From Reticulitermes lucifugus (lineage: Eukaryota; Arthropoda; Insecta; Blattodea; Rhinotermitidae): DNA of 64,000 bases. The stretch lies in NCBI GenBank assembly GCA_026260175.1, contig JAKCWW010000340.1, forward strand, positions 42,696 to 106,695. Direction: 5' to 3'. The stretch's first letter is position 1. Every line of letters begins with the position of its first letter. Positions 24,801-35,400 of the stretch are shown here, in pieces. The notes under the pieces are model-generated. The model worked only from the letters and a program-made list of their open reading frames with translations. It was not told where the DNA came from and ran no database searches. Both the position numbers and the translations under genes were made by a program.

Positions 24801-26973
24801 CAACACAACTACCACTATGTATGCAATGGACCTTTGCTTGCTATACAAGCAGCAAATGTCCACCCCAAAGTTGTGAGGTTTGTGGTTTTCAGAGTGGTGT
24901 GGATGAAGGTTCAAATGTTCTGGGATGTTACACTGTGTTATTTGTTAAATAATTACAGGCGTTTTGGAGAAGCATGCTACCTCCATCTTCAGACTTTCAT
25001 TGGACTGCTAAGATTCTGGAATGGAGTCGGTAACTATTTATCACTTCACATGGTGTAACATCCCAAAAGACTTAAATGTTACTCAAAGTCTGTTAATTTG
25101 TTTCCAACAGTTAGGGAAAACAAAGCATTAATAATTTTTAATAAAGTGGTCCACTCCTGCTCTGTCTCGTGTGGTTGTTACGAGAGTTACGGATTTTGAA
25201 ACTGACATGAACCTTCGTGTATTTAACAAACTTATACTCTTAGACACATTTTGATATGTAGTGAACATACTGTGTTATGTGTGAATGAAATTGTCATGTC
25301 AAGACTGATAAATGAATATTTAATTAGGATTTTGAGGTCATTGCCGATGTGACATAAAAATCACATTTGGCATGCGACTGCGCAGTTAATGTATGAACTG
25401 TGACACTAATGTAAGAAGCATCTGAACTAGGTTATTACATTTCCGTCTTTTTTGAGTGGTTGTTTGTACAGTCTTCAAAAGCTATTTTAAAACATACTGT
25501 GTATTGCTTAAATTTACTGAAATGTTTGAAACAGAACTTACGTTGGTGCAATTGTATTTGGAAATTGTGCTTCTCCCCACAGAAATTTGGAAAGATTTTA
25601 AGTTTGATAACAATACTATGTGATGTTACTGAAGTGCATCTGTTTATGCTGATGAAGTTTATCTGCTGGGGGGGTATATAAATACCGTAAAGAATAAAAC
25701 AAATTCTCATACAGGGCAGTAAGGAAATTGGTCTGCAGTCAGGTCAGGGAAAGAATGATCGCAGAGTCTGCCCAACCTATCTGCCCAGCAGCATCTTTGC
25801 CTTTATGTGCCTACCCTCACTTCCACCAGTTGTGACACAGTCACTAAAATAGAACATTAATTTTGTTAAATTATGTTGACTATGTTATTTATTATATTTA
25901 TTAAAATCATAATAATGTTTACAATAATTAATAGTAATGAAGAAAATGTTTCCTTTTACAAAGGTGGAGGGGTGAGACTGGTCTGTTAATGGTAGAAATG
26001 TTAGGTGTGGTGGGAGAGCAAGCATATGGCTTGAACCTCACCACCTGCATTTATTCTTCCCCTGACATGAATGTAGAGGTATATACAGATATACATATAT
26101 ACATGCATTATATGTACATGACAAGACCAGAACCGGCAAATAGTGTAGTACATAATTAAGCATTTTCAGAATTCAGTATGTGAGAGAATCACTAACAAAC
26201 ATTGGGATTTATGATCAAATTGCTCATAATAGAATAAATAATGAAAATTCTTGTTATTATTCCCTTCAGAACCTGCTGTTTCCCTGTCTACCTCAAAATG
26301 CTAAAGATCAGGGTGTACAAAACAATAGTTTTGCCATTTGTTTTGCAAGTGTATAAAACATGGTCTGTTTGAAAGTATGGTAAAGATTTAGAGTTATGCA
26401 AGTAGTAATTGTATATTACAGGAATGACCCAGATGGAGTCTTTCTACGTGTTAACTACAGCCAGCCACAGCGACACACACACTTTTCTGTGCCTCTTAAT
26501 CAGGTCATTCCCTGGTATGAAGCATATGCAACATTCACTGAAGAAATTTACAGCCCTGAGAACACAGTGTACTTCAAACTCAAAGAAGGTATGTCAGAAT
26601 TGGGAATGTCATTTTTCACATGCCAGCAGTACAGGCAGGTTTTATTAACATATTCAGTATTGTAATGCACCACGCCTGCATAATGTTAGTGTGTATCTTA
26701 CTGATTTGGTAGCATTCTGAAGAACATTACTGACAAAAACACAAATCATAAAGGGTACAATACAGTCTCAGCATGTCTATTTGTTTCTGTGCTGCAGGTG
26801 AGATTCTTGTATTTGATAATGTACGACTTGTGCATGGACGCAAGGGTTATGATGACAAGCCAGACAATACCAGGCATCTAGTAGGGAGTTATTTGGACTG
26901 GGACCTGGCTTATTCACGCATTAGAGTTCTTCGCAAGAAGCTGAGAGGACATACACTGTCACCTGTCCCGTGA
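15711..26973 (+). CDS. BBOX1: Gamma-butyrobetaine dioxygenase (BBOX1-type), 8 coding exons, 456 aa
   Basis: Fe(II)/2-oxoglutarate oxygenase that hydroxylates gamma-butyrobetaine to L-carnitine, the last step of carnitine synthesis. Coding exons: 15711-15893, 16360-16557, 19266-19468, 21009-21143, 22819-22924, 24571-24773, 26422-26588, 26798-26973 (TGA included). All splice phases agree and all introns are GT/AG. The N-terminal domain has a zinc site with C97, C99 and C102 in DNCQCPKC and H141 in WSDGHESEY. The catalytic domain has H264 and D266 in QMHTDLPYY, distal H411 in LVHGRKGY and R424 in DNTRHL. The 44-residue C97-H141 and 13-residue H411-R424 spacings equal those I know for human BBOX1. 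The C-terminus matches the family (LDWDLAYSRIRVLRKKL). At 456 aa it is longer than the human enzyme (387 aa), mostly because of a basic, Ser-rich N-terminus (first about 60 residues) resembling a mitochondrial presequence. The close relative trimethyllysine dioxygenase is less likely, because the HTDLPYYHHKPG region reads as the butyrobetaine enzyme. Exon 2 could start 3 bp earlier at a tandem CAGCAG acceptor (16357), adding one Gln. Confidence 0.93.
17335..17545 (-). repeat. SINE family A copy, minus strand, in BBOX1 intron 2
   Basis: Read in reverse, the blocks follow the same order as the family A copies elsewhere in the window: a B-box remnant near 17480-17490 (plus-strand gatccaaacc), an agagaaaaattcttcctctgcca block, and a diverged head. 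The 85-codon frame over it is not a gene. Confidence 0.5.
19560..19690 (-). repeat. SINE family A 3' fragment, minus strand
   Basis: The ggagtagcggtatagctctactt block, the ttaacctcggtgctagaggg block and the downstream ccacaccctgccca stretch match the inverted 3' half of the family A copies at 29462 and 31455. The head is missing. It lies in intron 3 of the dioxygenase gene. Confidence 0.6.
19865..20015 (+). repeat. SINE family A 5' fragment, plus strand
   Basis: Has the head (gagactaggctgtaggctgg), a B-box-like GTGGTTTCATTCC, the aagagatttttctcttctcc block and a cacccaaactctcattcat block ending in a T run. The rest of the body is absent. It sits 200 bp from the inverted fragment at 19560. 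Confidence 0.65.
22819..22924 (+). other. BBOX1 exon 5: iron-binding HxD motif
   Basis: Short exon whose split first codon (GG|A) completes Gly240. It carries H264-T-D266 (the two proximal iron ligands) followed by LPYYHHKPG. The acceptor is attcacag and the donor gtgagt. It joins in phase 0 to the exon at 24571, which starts INMLHCL, the segment equivalent to VQLLHC in the human enzyme. Confidence 0.88.
23530..24190 (+). pseudogene. Possible piggyBac-derived transposase remnant
   Basis: A stretch at 23539-23748 encodes an acidic, Ser/Asp-rich peptide (SSEDVDFSESGTDLYSGKDD) like piggyBac transposase N-termini. About 190 bp later, 23935-24165 encodes a Cys-rich tail (KKCCHIRCSEFKPYINGTVK, then LLFCNSVVC) that loosely resembles the C-terminal Cys-rich domain. 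The catalytic core is absent. A CAGAAAGGGTTAA string at 24500-24512 could be a terminus with its TTAA site; the opposite end was not found. It lies in the intron between BBOX1 exons 5 and 6. The call is weak. Confidence 0.3.
24915..25075. mobile_element. Foldback element related to the gggatgttac family
   Basis: The left end has CTGGGATGTTACACTGTG and the right end its near complement (GGTGTAACATCCCA), about 160 bp apart. The outer TGGGATGTTAC core resembles the elements at 28985 and 42425; the interior differs. It lies in intron 6 of the dioxygenase gene. Confidence 0.5.
26798..26973 (+). other. BBOX1 last coding exon: distal His and 2-oxoglutarate Arg
   Basis: Encodes EILVFDNVRLVHGRKGY and onward. 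H411 is the third iron ligand and R424 the 2-oxoglutarate carboxylate partner. The reading frame closes with TGA at 26971-26973. Confidence 0.88.
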
Positions 26974-27990
26974 ACGCCTGAACAGAAATATGTGCAAAAT
27001 ATATGACGTGCTTATATAGTATAAACAGACCAAGAAGTGTAGCATACAGTGTGTACCTGACCAATCAGCATTCTAATCTCGTTTATTGTACAGGCATTTC
27101 AGGTTGCTAGAAAGAAATTTACACATACTTTCACCTTTTTATAAGATGTCACAAAAATTATGAAAGCCATAGTGTTTTATAAACTATTGAAATACTATAT
27201 GTATGTGGCAGCACAAATGCTAAATGATTTCCTGCCAACTTTGTAATTTTTCTAATGAAGGATCTGTATCGATGTTTATAGTATGCTGTCCAGCGTCTTT
27301 GTTGTAATGCAGAGTTTTCATATGCTTTCCTCACACATTTTTTGAAGGGATGTAATGTTATGCTAAGACATGTACCCTATAATGAGAGTGTATTTCTGTG
27401 ATGTCAGTCTTTACGAAAATTGCAATGGCTGCAACTTTCTGTAGAGACTGAGTATCAAATTTCATCAAAGCAACAGATCAGTTTTTAAGTTGAAACATGT
27501 GGATGCACATACAGATATGTTCTCTCCTTTATGTATTCAGTTCATGTGCCCTGTACAACAAATGCATTGTAGTGTTCACCAGATTACGCTTGTAGAAATT
27601 GGTGAATAGTTTCCATGAACACTTGCAAATTCTTCAGAAAGAAGATAATTTCTTATGCTGTTTTGTAAACTTCACAGTATTTCACAGCTTTCATACTGGG
27701 ATTACACAAAACAAAGTCTGCTACCATTATATTATTTAGCTATAATTTTGTAACCTATACCATCAACAGTTTGGACATCAGTGATAACTAAATACAGACT
27801 TCACTTCTTATTGTTTCAGACTGCGAACACATGACAGTTACACCTATATTTTTGCCTTGTATTGTTCCCATGTATGAATTATGAATGTCAACGTATGTTG
27901 TTGCTGTAATTGATGTACAAGATCTGTTTGCTGTAAATGAAGTGGTACAAAACTTAAAATAAATGGGAAATACCATAGAATCCTGATTTA
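26974..27990 (+). other. Probable 3' UTR of the dioxygenase gene
   Basis: About 1 kb of AT-rich sequence without open frames follows the stop codon, up to an AATAAA hexamer at 27958-27963. Poly(A) addition would be expected 10-30 bp downstream. Transcript evidence is not available here. Confidence 0.5.
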
Positions 27991-27999
27991 AGGTTAGTA

Positions 28000-28980
28000 T
28001 TTAAGTTCATTTTTTGTGCTCCCAGCCAAAATTCCATGTAAATAATGTATAATTTTTCTCGGTTTAAAGTATCTTAATTTTAGGTTTCTCCTGCATCTAA
28101 GTCCCTGCACCATTTAGCAGCCTCAGTTTAGGGTTCATATTTACAACTTTGGAGGTTGGGTTGTGTAAATAATGCCTTGATTGTGTGCAGTAGATGCAAG
28201 CAATGTCTGAATGAATTGCAAAGTATCACAGAAATGTACTGTTGATTCTCGAGTCACGAAGACTCTGAGGAAGATAACGAGGAGGTGGAAGACTGGAGGA
28301 AGCTGATTTCATACCTAGCAATTGAGTTCTCAGATTCTGTGAATGCATCATGGCAATGGACTCTCTGAACATAGAGGAACTCAGTCATAGAAAGTTGGAA
28401 ATGGTGAAGAATGTGGTGGTAGTGACAGAGGCAGATGAGGAGCCTCCAGTTTCTGCGTTTGGTGAGGTGTCTCAGGTCTTGAGGTTGTCAGGAGATGCTT
28501 GTGCTCATACAAGATCAACAATGCCAGTTTGAGAAGAATTGAAGATTTAGAGAGAGAGAGCTACTGTTTGTTCTACATCATACACCACACCCAACTAACA
28601 AACCAGACATCACTACTCGATTATTTTAAGAAGTAACATGCATGCATGCAACTTACTTTGTTGTGTTTGATTGTTCCAAATGGAGTCATGTTTTGCAACA
28701 CGTTCTGCTAACAGAAGAATAGACTCGGAATGTCTTGTGCAGTTAAACCCTAATTTAAGTGTTTTTGAAGTTTCTTTCTTTTGTGTCCCATAAAATAAAT
28801 ATAAAAATATTAGTATAAAATCAATTGAAGAAAAACATCTTTACTTTTAATGAGACTGAATGTAATATTTTTGTCACCACAGTAGTAATTTTCTGTTTGA
28901 TTTTTGCACAACCCCCATTTAAGATTTTTCTGAAAATATGGTACAGAAAACTTTGCGGGATTTCAGGCTGCTGCTGTGGT
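28000..28980. other. Intergenic, no supported gene
   Basis: A 28257-28368 segment is open in one frame and encodes an acidic peptide (DSEEDNEEVEDWRKLISYL); an adjacent frame continues to 28532. The frameshift and the absence of splice sites suggest a decayed coding remnant, perhaps of a transposase, but I cannot name it. The remainder is plain AT-rich sequence. Confidence 0.3.
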
Positions 28981-28984
28981 GTAG

Positions 28985-29115
28985 TTAAGGCTCTTCTGGG
29001 ATGTTGCGCAGCATAGGTCAGTATTTGGTTACTGATGTTTTGGGACCGGTAAGTTTTTCCAAAATGTCAGTAACCAACTACCAACCTACACTGTGTAACA
29101 TTCCAGAAAAGTGAA
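28985..29115. mobile_element. Foldback MITE, copy 1
   Basis: The left arm is tcttctgggatgttgcgca, with ttggttactgatgttttggga further in. The right arm is its diverged reverse complement (ccaaaatgtcagtaacc, then gtgtaacattccagaa). The arms match those of 35211-35421 and 42425-42570, defining one family of long inverted-repeat elements with almost no interior. Confidence 0.7.
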
Positions 29116-29185
29116 GGCTGTATGAAAAGCTCTCCCACAGACAAGTGTTAAATGTGGATTGTATGTATATTTGTCTCATATATGT

Positions 29186-29190
<5 letters not shown>

Positions 29191-29221
<31 letters not shown>
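29191..29221. repeat. (TA)n microsatellite
   Basis: Pure TA dinucleotide run of about 15 units in intergenic DNA. Confidence 0.9.
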
Positions 29222-29229
<8 letters not shown>

Positions 29230-29461
29230 GGCATTACTATTTGTGCCAAGTAATTCATTATATAGATACAAAAATTGAACAGTCCCCACTGTAAACAAAT
29301 AATATTGCACTAAAGATACTGCCACAAGTTAGTATACAGTGAGTTTAACTGCACATTAAAAGTTGGTAAATCAGCAAATTTTGTGCTAAATTTGTGCAGG
29401 AGTTCCAGAGCTTTTTGCTGGGAAGGAGGTATTGCATGTGAATAAAGGTAAAAGTTACCCA

Positions 29462-29725
29462 ATGACATGCCTATGCAGGCACAGTGGGGAGGCAGAGATA
29501 TAGCTCCAAACCAATTGCAACCTCAGCACTAGAAGGGACGGGTTGTCAATACCACGCCCCGGCCGCTTTATCTGCGGGAAATACCCGGTACCCATTGTAT
29601 AGGAGGCTGGGTGGGCCTCGGGGCTGGTCTGCACAGGCTCAGAAAATCCCCACTGGGATTCGATCCTCGGTCTGTGTGGCTTATAGCAAGTCGCTATACT
29701 GTCTGCACTATCCTGGCCGCCATTG
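29462..29725 (-). repeat. SINE family A, near full length, minus strand
   Basis: Read in reverse: a tRNA-like head ending in a B-box-like segment (plus-strand gggattcgatcctcgg at 29656-29671), a GGCCCACCCAG-type block (plus strand ctgggtgggcctcgggg), a CCGCTTTATC block, and a tail whose plus-strand form reads ggaggcagagatatagctcc. The shape is shared with 31455-31705. Confidence 0.75.
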
Positions 29726-30655
29726 CATGTGAATATCAGTACAAATTTTATGTCAGCTGGATTATATCTTGAAGTAGAAGAGACTGCAACATGTAAAATT
29801 GATGTTTTTCTACATACTTTCAATTTGTTGATAGTAGTTTCTTCCCAGGGGTTTTCCTGTCCATGATTACATGTATGGAAGTTTTATCTATACTTTCCAT
29901 TTCAGGCTCTTCTTGTCTGAAATACTGTTAAATTACTGTAGCCTTTGAAATCTCTTGTAGTTGATGGCGTACCAAATTGTATTCTTTAAACGGTTGTTGT
30001 CGAGTCTTGTTACTGGTTTTTAAGTTTATTTCAGCAGATTGTTCCTAATTTATGGAAGCAGACAGGTATCATTCCTGTACCTTTTAAAAAAAGACATACA
30101 ATAATCATCTTTAATATGTGTCAAATTTTTGTATTTATTGTACATAACCAATTTCCTCACTTTTTTAAAATTTCGGTTAAATCTTTCTCAGTGTGGACTT
30201 ACAGGTCTGAAAGTATGACTTACAATTTAGTCATTCCCCTTGAATATTTTACCCCTTGCAAGTGTTCACGAGGTCAAGCTCATTATTTCTACTTTGATCT
30301 TAGCAGTACTTTTGCCCTTGCCCAATCTGAGGTTGTCACACCAATATTGGTCTTCTGGGATGTGATGCTATGTCGTTGGGTGACAGAGCAGTGAGCAACC
30401 TTAGACTAATCGATTGTTGAAGATAAAGGCACCACATTACTCTGAAATGCTGGACCCACTCACCCCATGACACAGCATTGCATCCCAGATCAGAATCCTC
30501 AGGTTTTGATTTTGTTCTTCATAAGCTTAAAAATTACAGGTTTTCATCGGAATATTTAAGTTGTCTCCACAGCTCGTTAAATCACAGACTCTCATATGTA
30601 TGTTTATTTGGTGTCCGGTAGTCACGTTTATTATGTTGTGTGGCATTTCCTAAGG

Positions 30656-30819
30656 CGGGGTGCACAAATTCTGGGCGCCAGGTCGCCATGGTGACTACAT
30701 TTTGTACGGTGGTACCAAATATTTGTGGGTCCTCAGTATGGAACTAGTTTCGTGTCACCCTTCTGGCACCTACAATATTGATGTGGCTTCTCGACTTTTG
30801 GAAAATCTGTGCGCCCCTC
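30656..30819. mobile_element. hAT-type MITE, 164 bp, copy 1
   Basis: The ends CGGGGTGCACAAA and (reversed) AGGGGCGCACAGATT form terminal inverted repeats. The flanks 30648-30655 (tcctaagg) and 30820-30827 (tcttaaag) match at 6 of 8 positions, a typical hAT 8-bp target duplication. It is homologous along its length to 34543-34690. Confidence 0.75.
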
Positions 30820-31454
30820 TCTTAAAGGCTAGTTTTGGGCCTCTGAATTTCATTTTTTATTAACGATTTGTATGATGTATTTAAAAATTACAAAGAACCT
30901 CTTTTTGCTGATGAAGTTTTGCACCTTAAGTCTTCCAGTGTCTGTATGCTTGTACATTGTTTTATTATACATGTTGCGATTGTCTCCAAGTACTTCGGTT
31001 TTCGTCTGTAATATCATTTCACCATTGCTCTGTACTCATATTTCATTGATATATCACCGATCCTACATAATCTGAGCAATTAACAACGTCGTGAAGTAAC
31101 ACGTAAATCAATAACGGGGTTTGTGTCAGGTCAAAAAAAGGAAATCCGATCTGTTCCGGTGTAATGCAATTCCTGTCTTATGCAAACTTTATTAAAAGTG
31201 GTTGATATACAAAAATAGGACCTGCTAATAGCATAAAATTTTATACATTAAACCTTCATACCCACAACTTTTAGACGAAACATGTTTCCGTGTGGTGCAT
31301 TTAACGAAGTACGTATATGTATTTGCACCTAGGAGATATCTTTCAAGTATCCAGATACAGTTCATGTGATGAATAATATGCTCAATGGGCCTAAAGGTAA
31401 CACAAAATTAACGTAATTAAACGACAATTTAAAGCAACGTCCCTGTGCACAATA

Positions 31455-31705
31455 TGAAGGCGTAGGGGGAAGTGGAGGCACAGCTATACTCATTCTTAAC
31501 CTCGGCCACAGATGGGGTTGAGTGGTGAGATTCACGTTCCGTCCGCTTTATCCCGAGGAATAGAGTGCCGGGTACCCACTGAGTAGGAGCCTGGGTGGGC
31601 CTCGGTATCGGTCTGGAGTTTGGAGAAAAAATGCCCTTGCCTATGCCGGGGATTGAACTACGACTTCTAGATCGTCCAGTCTGTAAGCAGGTACGATTTC
31701 CTGGC
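31455..31705 (-). repeat. SINE family A, near full length, minus strand
   Basis: Block order is identical to 29462-29725: plus-strand gaggcacagctatactcatt, ttaacctcgg, ccgctttatccc, ggtacccactgagtagg, ctgggtgggcctcgg, then a B-box-like ggggattgaactacg. An open frame over it is a shadow. Confidence 0.75.
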
Positions 31706-32299
31706 TTCTGTGACGACCTAATCGATTCTGTCAGTGAATTTGGATTTGAGGTTTTAATGGAGATGAAAATACGTATAAAGATGTCTGGGATGTGGTGCTG
31801 CGTGCTGTGGTAAATAGGTGTCAAAGTTTCGGAAAAATGTGCTGCTCTTTTTTTCTAGGGGTGGTAGAAGTGTACTCTGATAATGTAAGCGGTACATTCC
31901 TCTGTAACGGTGCCGTGTTTCTATCAAACTAAATTATTTCTCATCCCATAAGGCAGCAAGTTTAGAATTCAGTTTTTTTTTTTAGAAATGTGGAAATAGT
32001 ATCAGAAAATTTGGTAATAAATCGGAAGCGTCTGTCGGTAATTATTACTACTGCGCCAACATGGTATTTGAGCAAATAATGCAGATAACAGCTGCTTACT
32101 GGTGTTTGAAATATATACACTGTATATGCCTTTACACCTACAACCCTTCTGTACGTTCGTTGGCACACATAAACTTTGCAGTTATGCTCTGCCCTAAGAT
32201 TCAAAATACCCCTTTGACTACCGTATAGATCAGTAGTTCAATTGAACTGTTGATACTGGCCAAAATTTCTTGGATATTTGTTATTTAAATTGCGGAAGC

Positions 32300-32492
32300 A
32301 TATTTGTGAGTCGACAAATTCATGTCTCACTGAAGGTGGTGTCAGAGAAGCGGTACTCGTAGGCTACATGATCATACCTTACTTCCGGAGTTCAAATGGA
32401 CTTCAGTGAAGCTCACGTTGGCACTGCAGTAGGACCGGTGAAAACACCGCAACCAGCTCTTGCCTGTGCACGGAATTGTGCTCTCCTATCAG
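32300..32492 (+). promoter_or_regulatory. Candidate promoter / 5' UTR of the unknown gene
   Basis: The sequence upstream of the ATG at 32493 is part of a broad interval (about 31-35 kb) visibly richer in CpG dinucleotides than the BBOX1 introns. That fits a promoter region in a methylating insect genome. No TATA box or initiator is convincing, and the transcription start is not determined. Confidence 0.3.
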
Positions 32493-35400
32493 ATGGAGGC
32501 TCCACAAGAAAAACTCTCAACGGCATATAAAACAGTGCGACGTAAGTTCTGTCAATCAATTTTCAGATGGTCCGCAAATGATTCTGTCAACGAAGAGGTA
32601 TGTGTGATGCACACTCATATGTTTTTCGTGTTTTATACGTAAATTTGCATTGTAAACACAGTAAACTTTTGCCACGAATGTCACAAGCCAAAGTAACAAC
32701 GCTTCCGAATTAATGTTTTTAACTCATACAAAACTGCATTGTGCTCTAGGATCATTAATAAAATGGTACCTTGTAGGCTCAAGATCTACAACTGAGTGAA
32801 ATCTCCCTCTTTGCGCTTCTCGTAAATATTTAATATTCCTGTTTTTAATATTCATAAGCTAGAACCATGAAATTAGTAAAAGAAAACGTGTTTAACCTTT
32901 ATTAGAACACATTTACAAATCATTAAGTTCTTCTGGGGCAACCAGCTGCGACATGGTTTTTAGCTGGAATATCGTGTTGACTGTCCGCATTGAAAACTTA
33001 GAACCTTTTATGTTTACGAACTCTTTATATCACATCTTGTGCTATCAGATATTTTACCGGTTGTCGAAGTTACGTAAAATACTGTACACGACAGACTAAT
33101 AGATATAGAGTGTTTTAAAATTATAGGTACAAACAATAATGTCTGAATAAATATAGGTCCTGAGTCCCACTGCTTCAGAGATATTTGACTTTGTTTTTGC
33201 GGCATCACTTTGAGCACTTCTTAAGGAAAAACGAAGAAAAAATTCCTCTCAAATAAAGCTAATGTCGAGAAGAAACTGAAATATCTGATCGTTCTACAAA
33301 ACGCTGTTGCACGATCTAAGGGTGGGCTCATACACAGAACTCTCGACACAGGCCGCAACAAAAACAAAGTCAAATATCTCTGAAAAGGTTCGTTTCCGGA
33401 TCTATATTTATTAAGGCTTTGTTTTTGCTTCAGTGAGTTCTATTTATCCGTTAAGTTTGTACCTACAATTTTGAAACGTCCTATACGTATGAAGTTGTCG
33501 CGTAGTCTACAGGCACTTTCGTAAGGACAGTGAATAAAAGTGTCGCCCTCAGAAGGCATGGTGCGACAAAATATATGATTTCTGCTTCTGAAGCACGTTA
33601 TAATACGGTTAAAGGATAAATTTTTAGCTGAAATTTAGACACTAGAAAAGCACTGGACGCAATAAAGACAATTATAACCTACCAACTCTCGTGAAGCTGT
33701 CATTGTATTTTAATTTTATTTTAAGTTTCCTGGCATGAACACAAGTCATAACTTCTGATAACCATAACGTAAGTAGGCCTATATTCTGGATAGAAGTCGT
33801 TTCGAAGCAGAGTATTAAACACTGATAAAGCGTACGAGAATTTGAAACACGTCCGTAATGAAGGTAGCAGGCTCGAGTATACACATGCGTAAATAAATAA
33901 ATAAATTTACATGTCAATGCAATCGCACACAAATACTCCGCCTTGCAAAGCGAGACGTCGGCTAAATTTAAGCAGTTTATTTTAGTGGGTGAAGAAGTGC
34001 GTAAAATTAATCACATCATTAGAGCCTATTTCAACCGGATGTCTTATTTTAACAGCCAAATTAAAATCCATTAGAGCTGAAAATGATTTTTCCGGGCATG
34101 GTATGTAATTACAAATTAGAAGCAAGTGTTGCATTTCGAAAAGTGTTGCTGCTACCACAAAAATTATAGTACGTATGGCCTACGTCTTTAGACGTCTTGT
34201 CTTTCAGAAAGCTTATAATATTTCATTCGACATTTTTCATTTAAAAACGTAACTCATATGTCCTGAGAAATGACAAGTTGCGTGTGAAACTGCTACATAT
34301 TTTGTCTGAACACTAGCCTCCTCTGAACCAATTAAACGTGCCTAACCTACATGATGTCAAAGCACAATTATTTATTTATAATTATACATTCCTTAAATCC
34401 GTGCTAGGTTCAGAAGCCTGTGGCAATGCTTCCATATGCGGGTGTGCTGAGCAGCTTGTTCCAAGCAGTAAGGCTTTTGACTTGTTATGTCGGAGGCGTC
34501 CGCTTCAAATACCATCCGGGACACTGGCTACAGCCATTAATGCAGGGGTGCACAAATCCAGGGCGACTAAATTTTATACGGTGGTACCCCATATTTGTGG
34601 GTTCTCGTTACGGAACTTGCTTCATGCCACCCATCTGGCCTCTAGAATTTTGAGGAGGCTGCTGGATTTTGGAAAATTTGTGCACCCCTGCACTAAGGGC
34701 TTTAGTGTTTTTCTATTTCCTCCAGGCAAATGTCGAGATAGTATCTCAGATGTTTCTTCCAAATCCTTCCCAAGTCATTATTTACCACCCTATCACTGAA
34801 TATATATTCTGGGATACTCACATCGTCGTAAAATATAGCCCAACGTAGCAGAGAAGGGTTATAAAATAAACGATTCATTTGCGCCACGTTGCTACCCTCA
34901 AGTAGCAGAAGAAGTGAATCATATGTAACTAAATTAAGCGATTGATTTGTGTCGCTTATTAATAATTTAAAGATTTTATCTCACCTCATTCACATGGTTT
35001 TAATTCTAGCGCCAATAAATCAAACAGTAATTCTCCTGTGACTGGCAGTCGGTTAAGGCAGGTTGGGGGGGGGGGAAGGATATGGCTAAACCAAGAAAAA
35101 ATACCCAAATATTAGGAAGCATTTAAATTGAAAAGGTGTTTGTGCATGAACTACAATGAACTACATTTGAATTTGAAACAACATAATTTTGCAACCAATT
35201 CATAGAATGAAATCTGCGGTCTTCTTGGGTATTACGCGGCGTCGTGTGGTAATTTTTTACCGACGTTTCGGGACAACGTATCGGTCCCANNNNNNNNNNN
35301 NNNNNNNNNNNNNNNNNNNNNNNNNNNNNNNNNNNNNNNATGGGACCGATACGTTGTCCCGAAACGTCGGTAAACAATTACCACATGACGCCGCGTAATA

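Noticed and set aside
15711-26973. Trimethyllysine dioxygenase (TMLHE) as the identity
   Set aside because: Same superfamily, but the HTDLPYYHHKPG and LHCL regions and the C-terminal LDWDLAYSRIRVLR fit gamma-butyrobetaine dioxygenase better.
34338-34799. 153-codon plus-strand frame
   Set aside because: About a third of it is the hAT MITE at 34543-34690; the rest has no recognisable motif.
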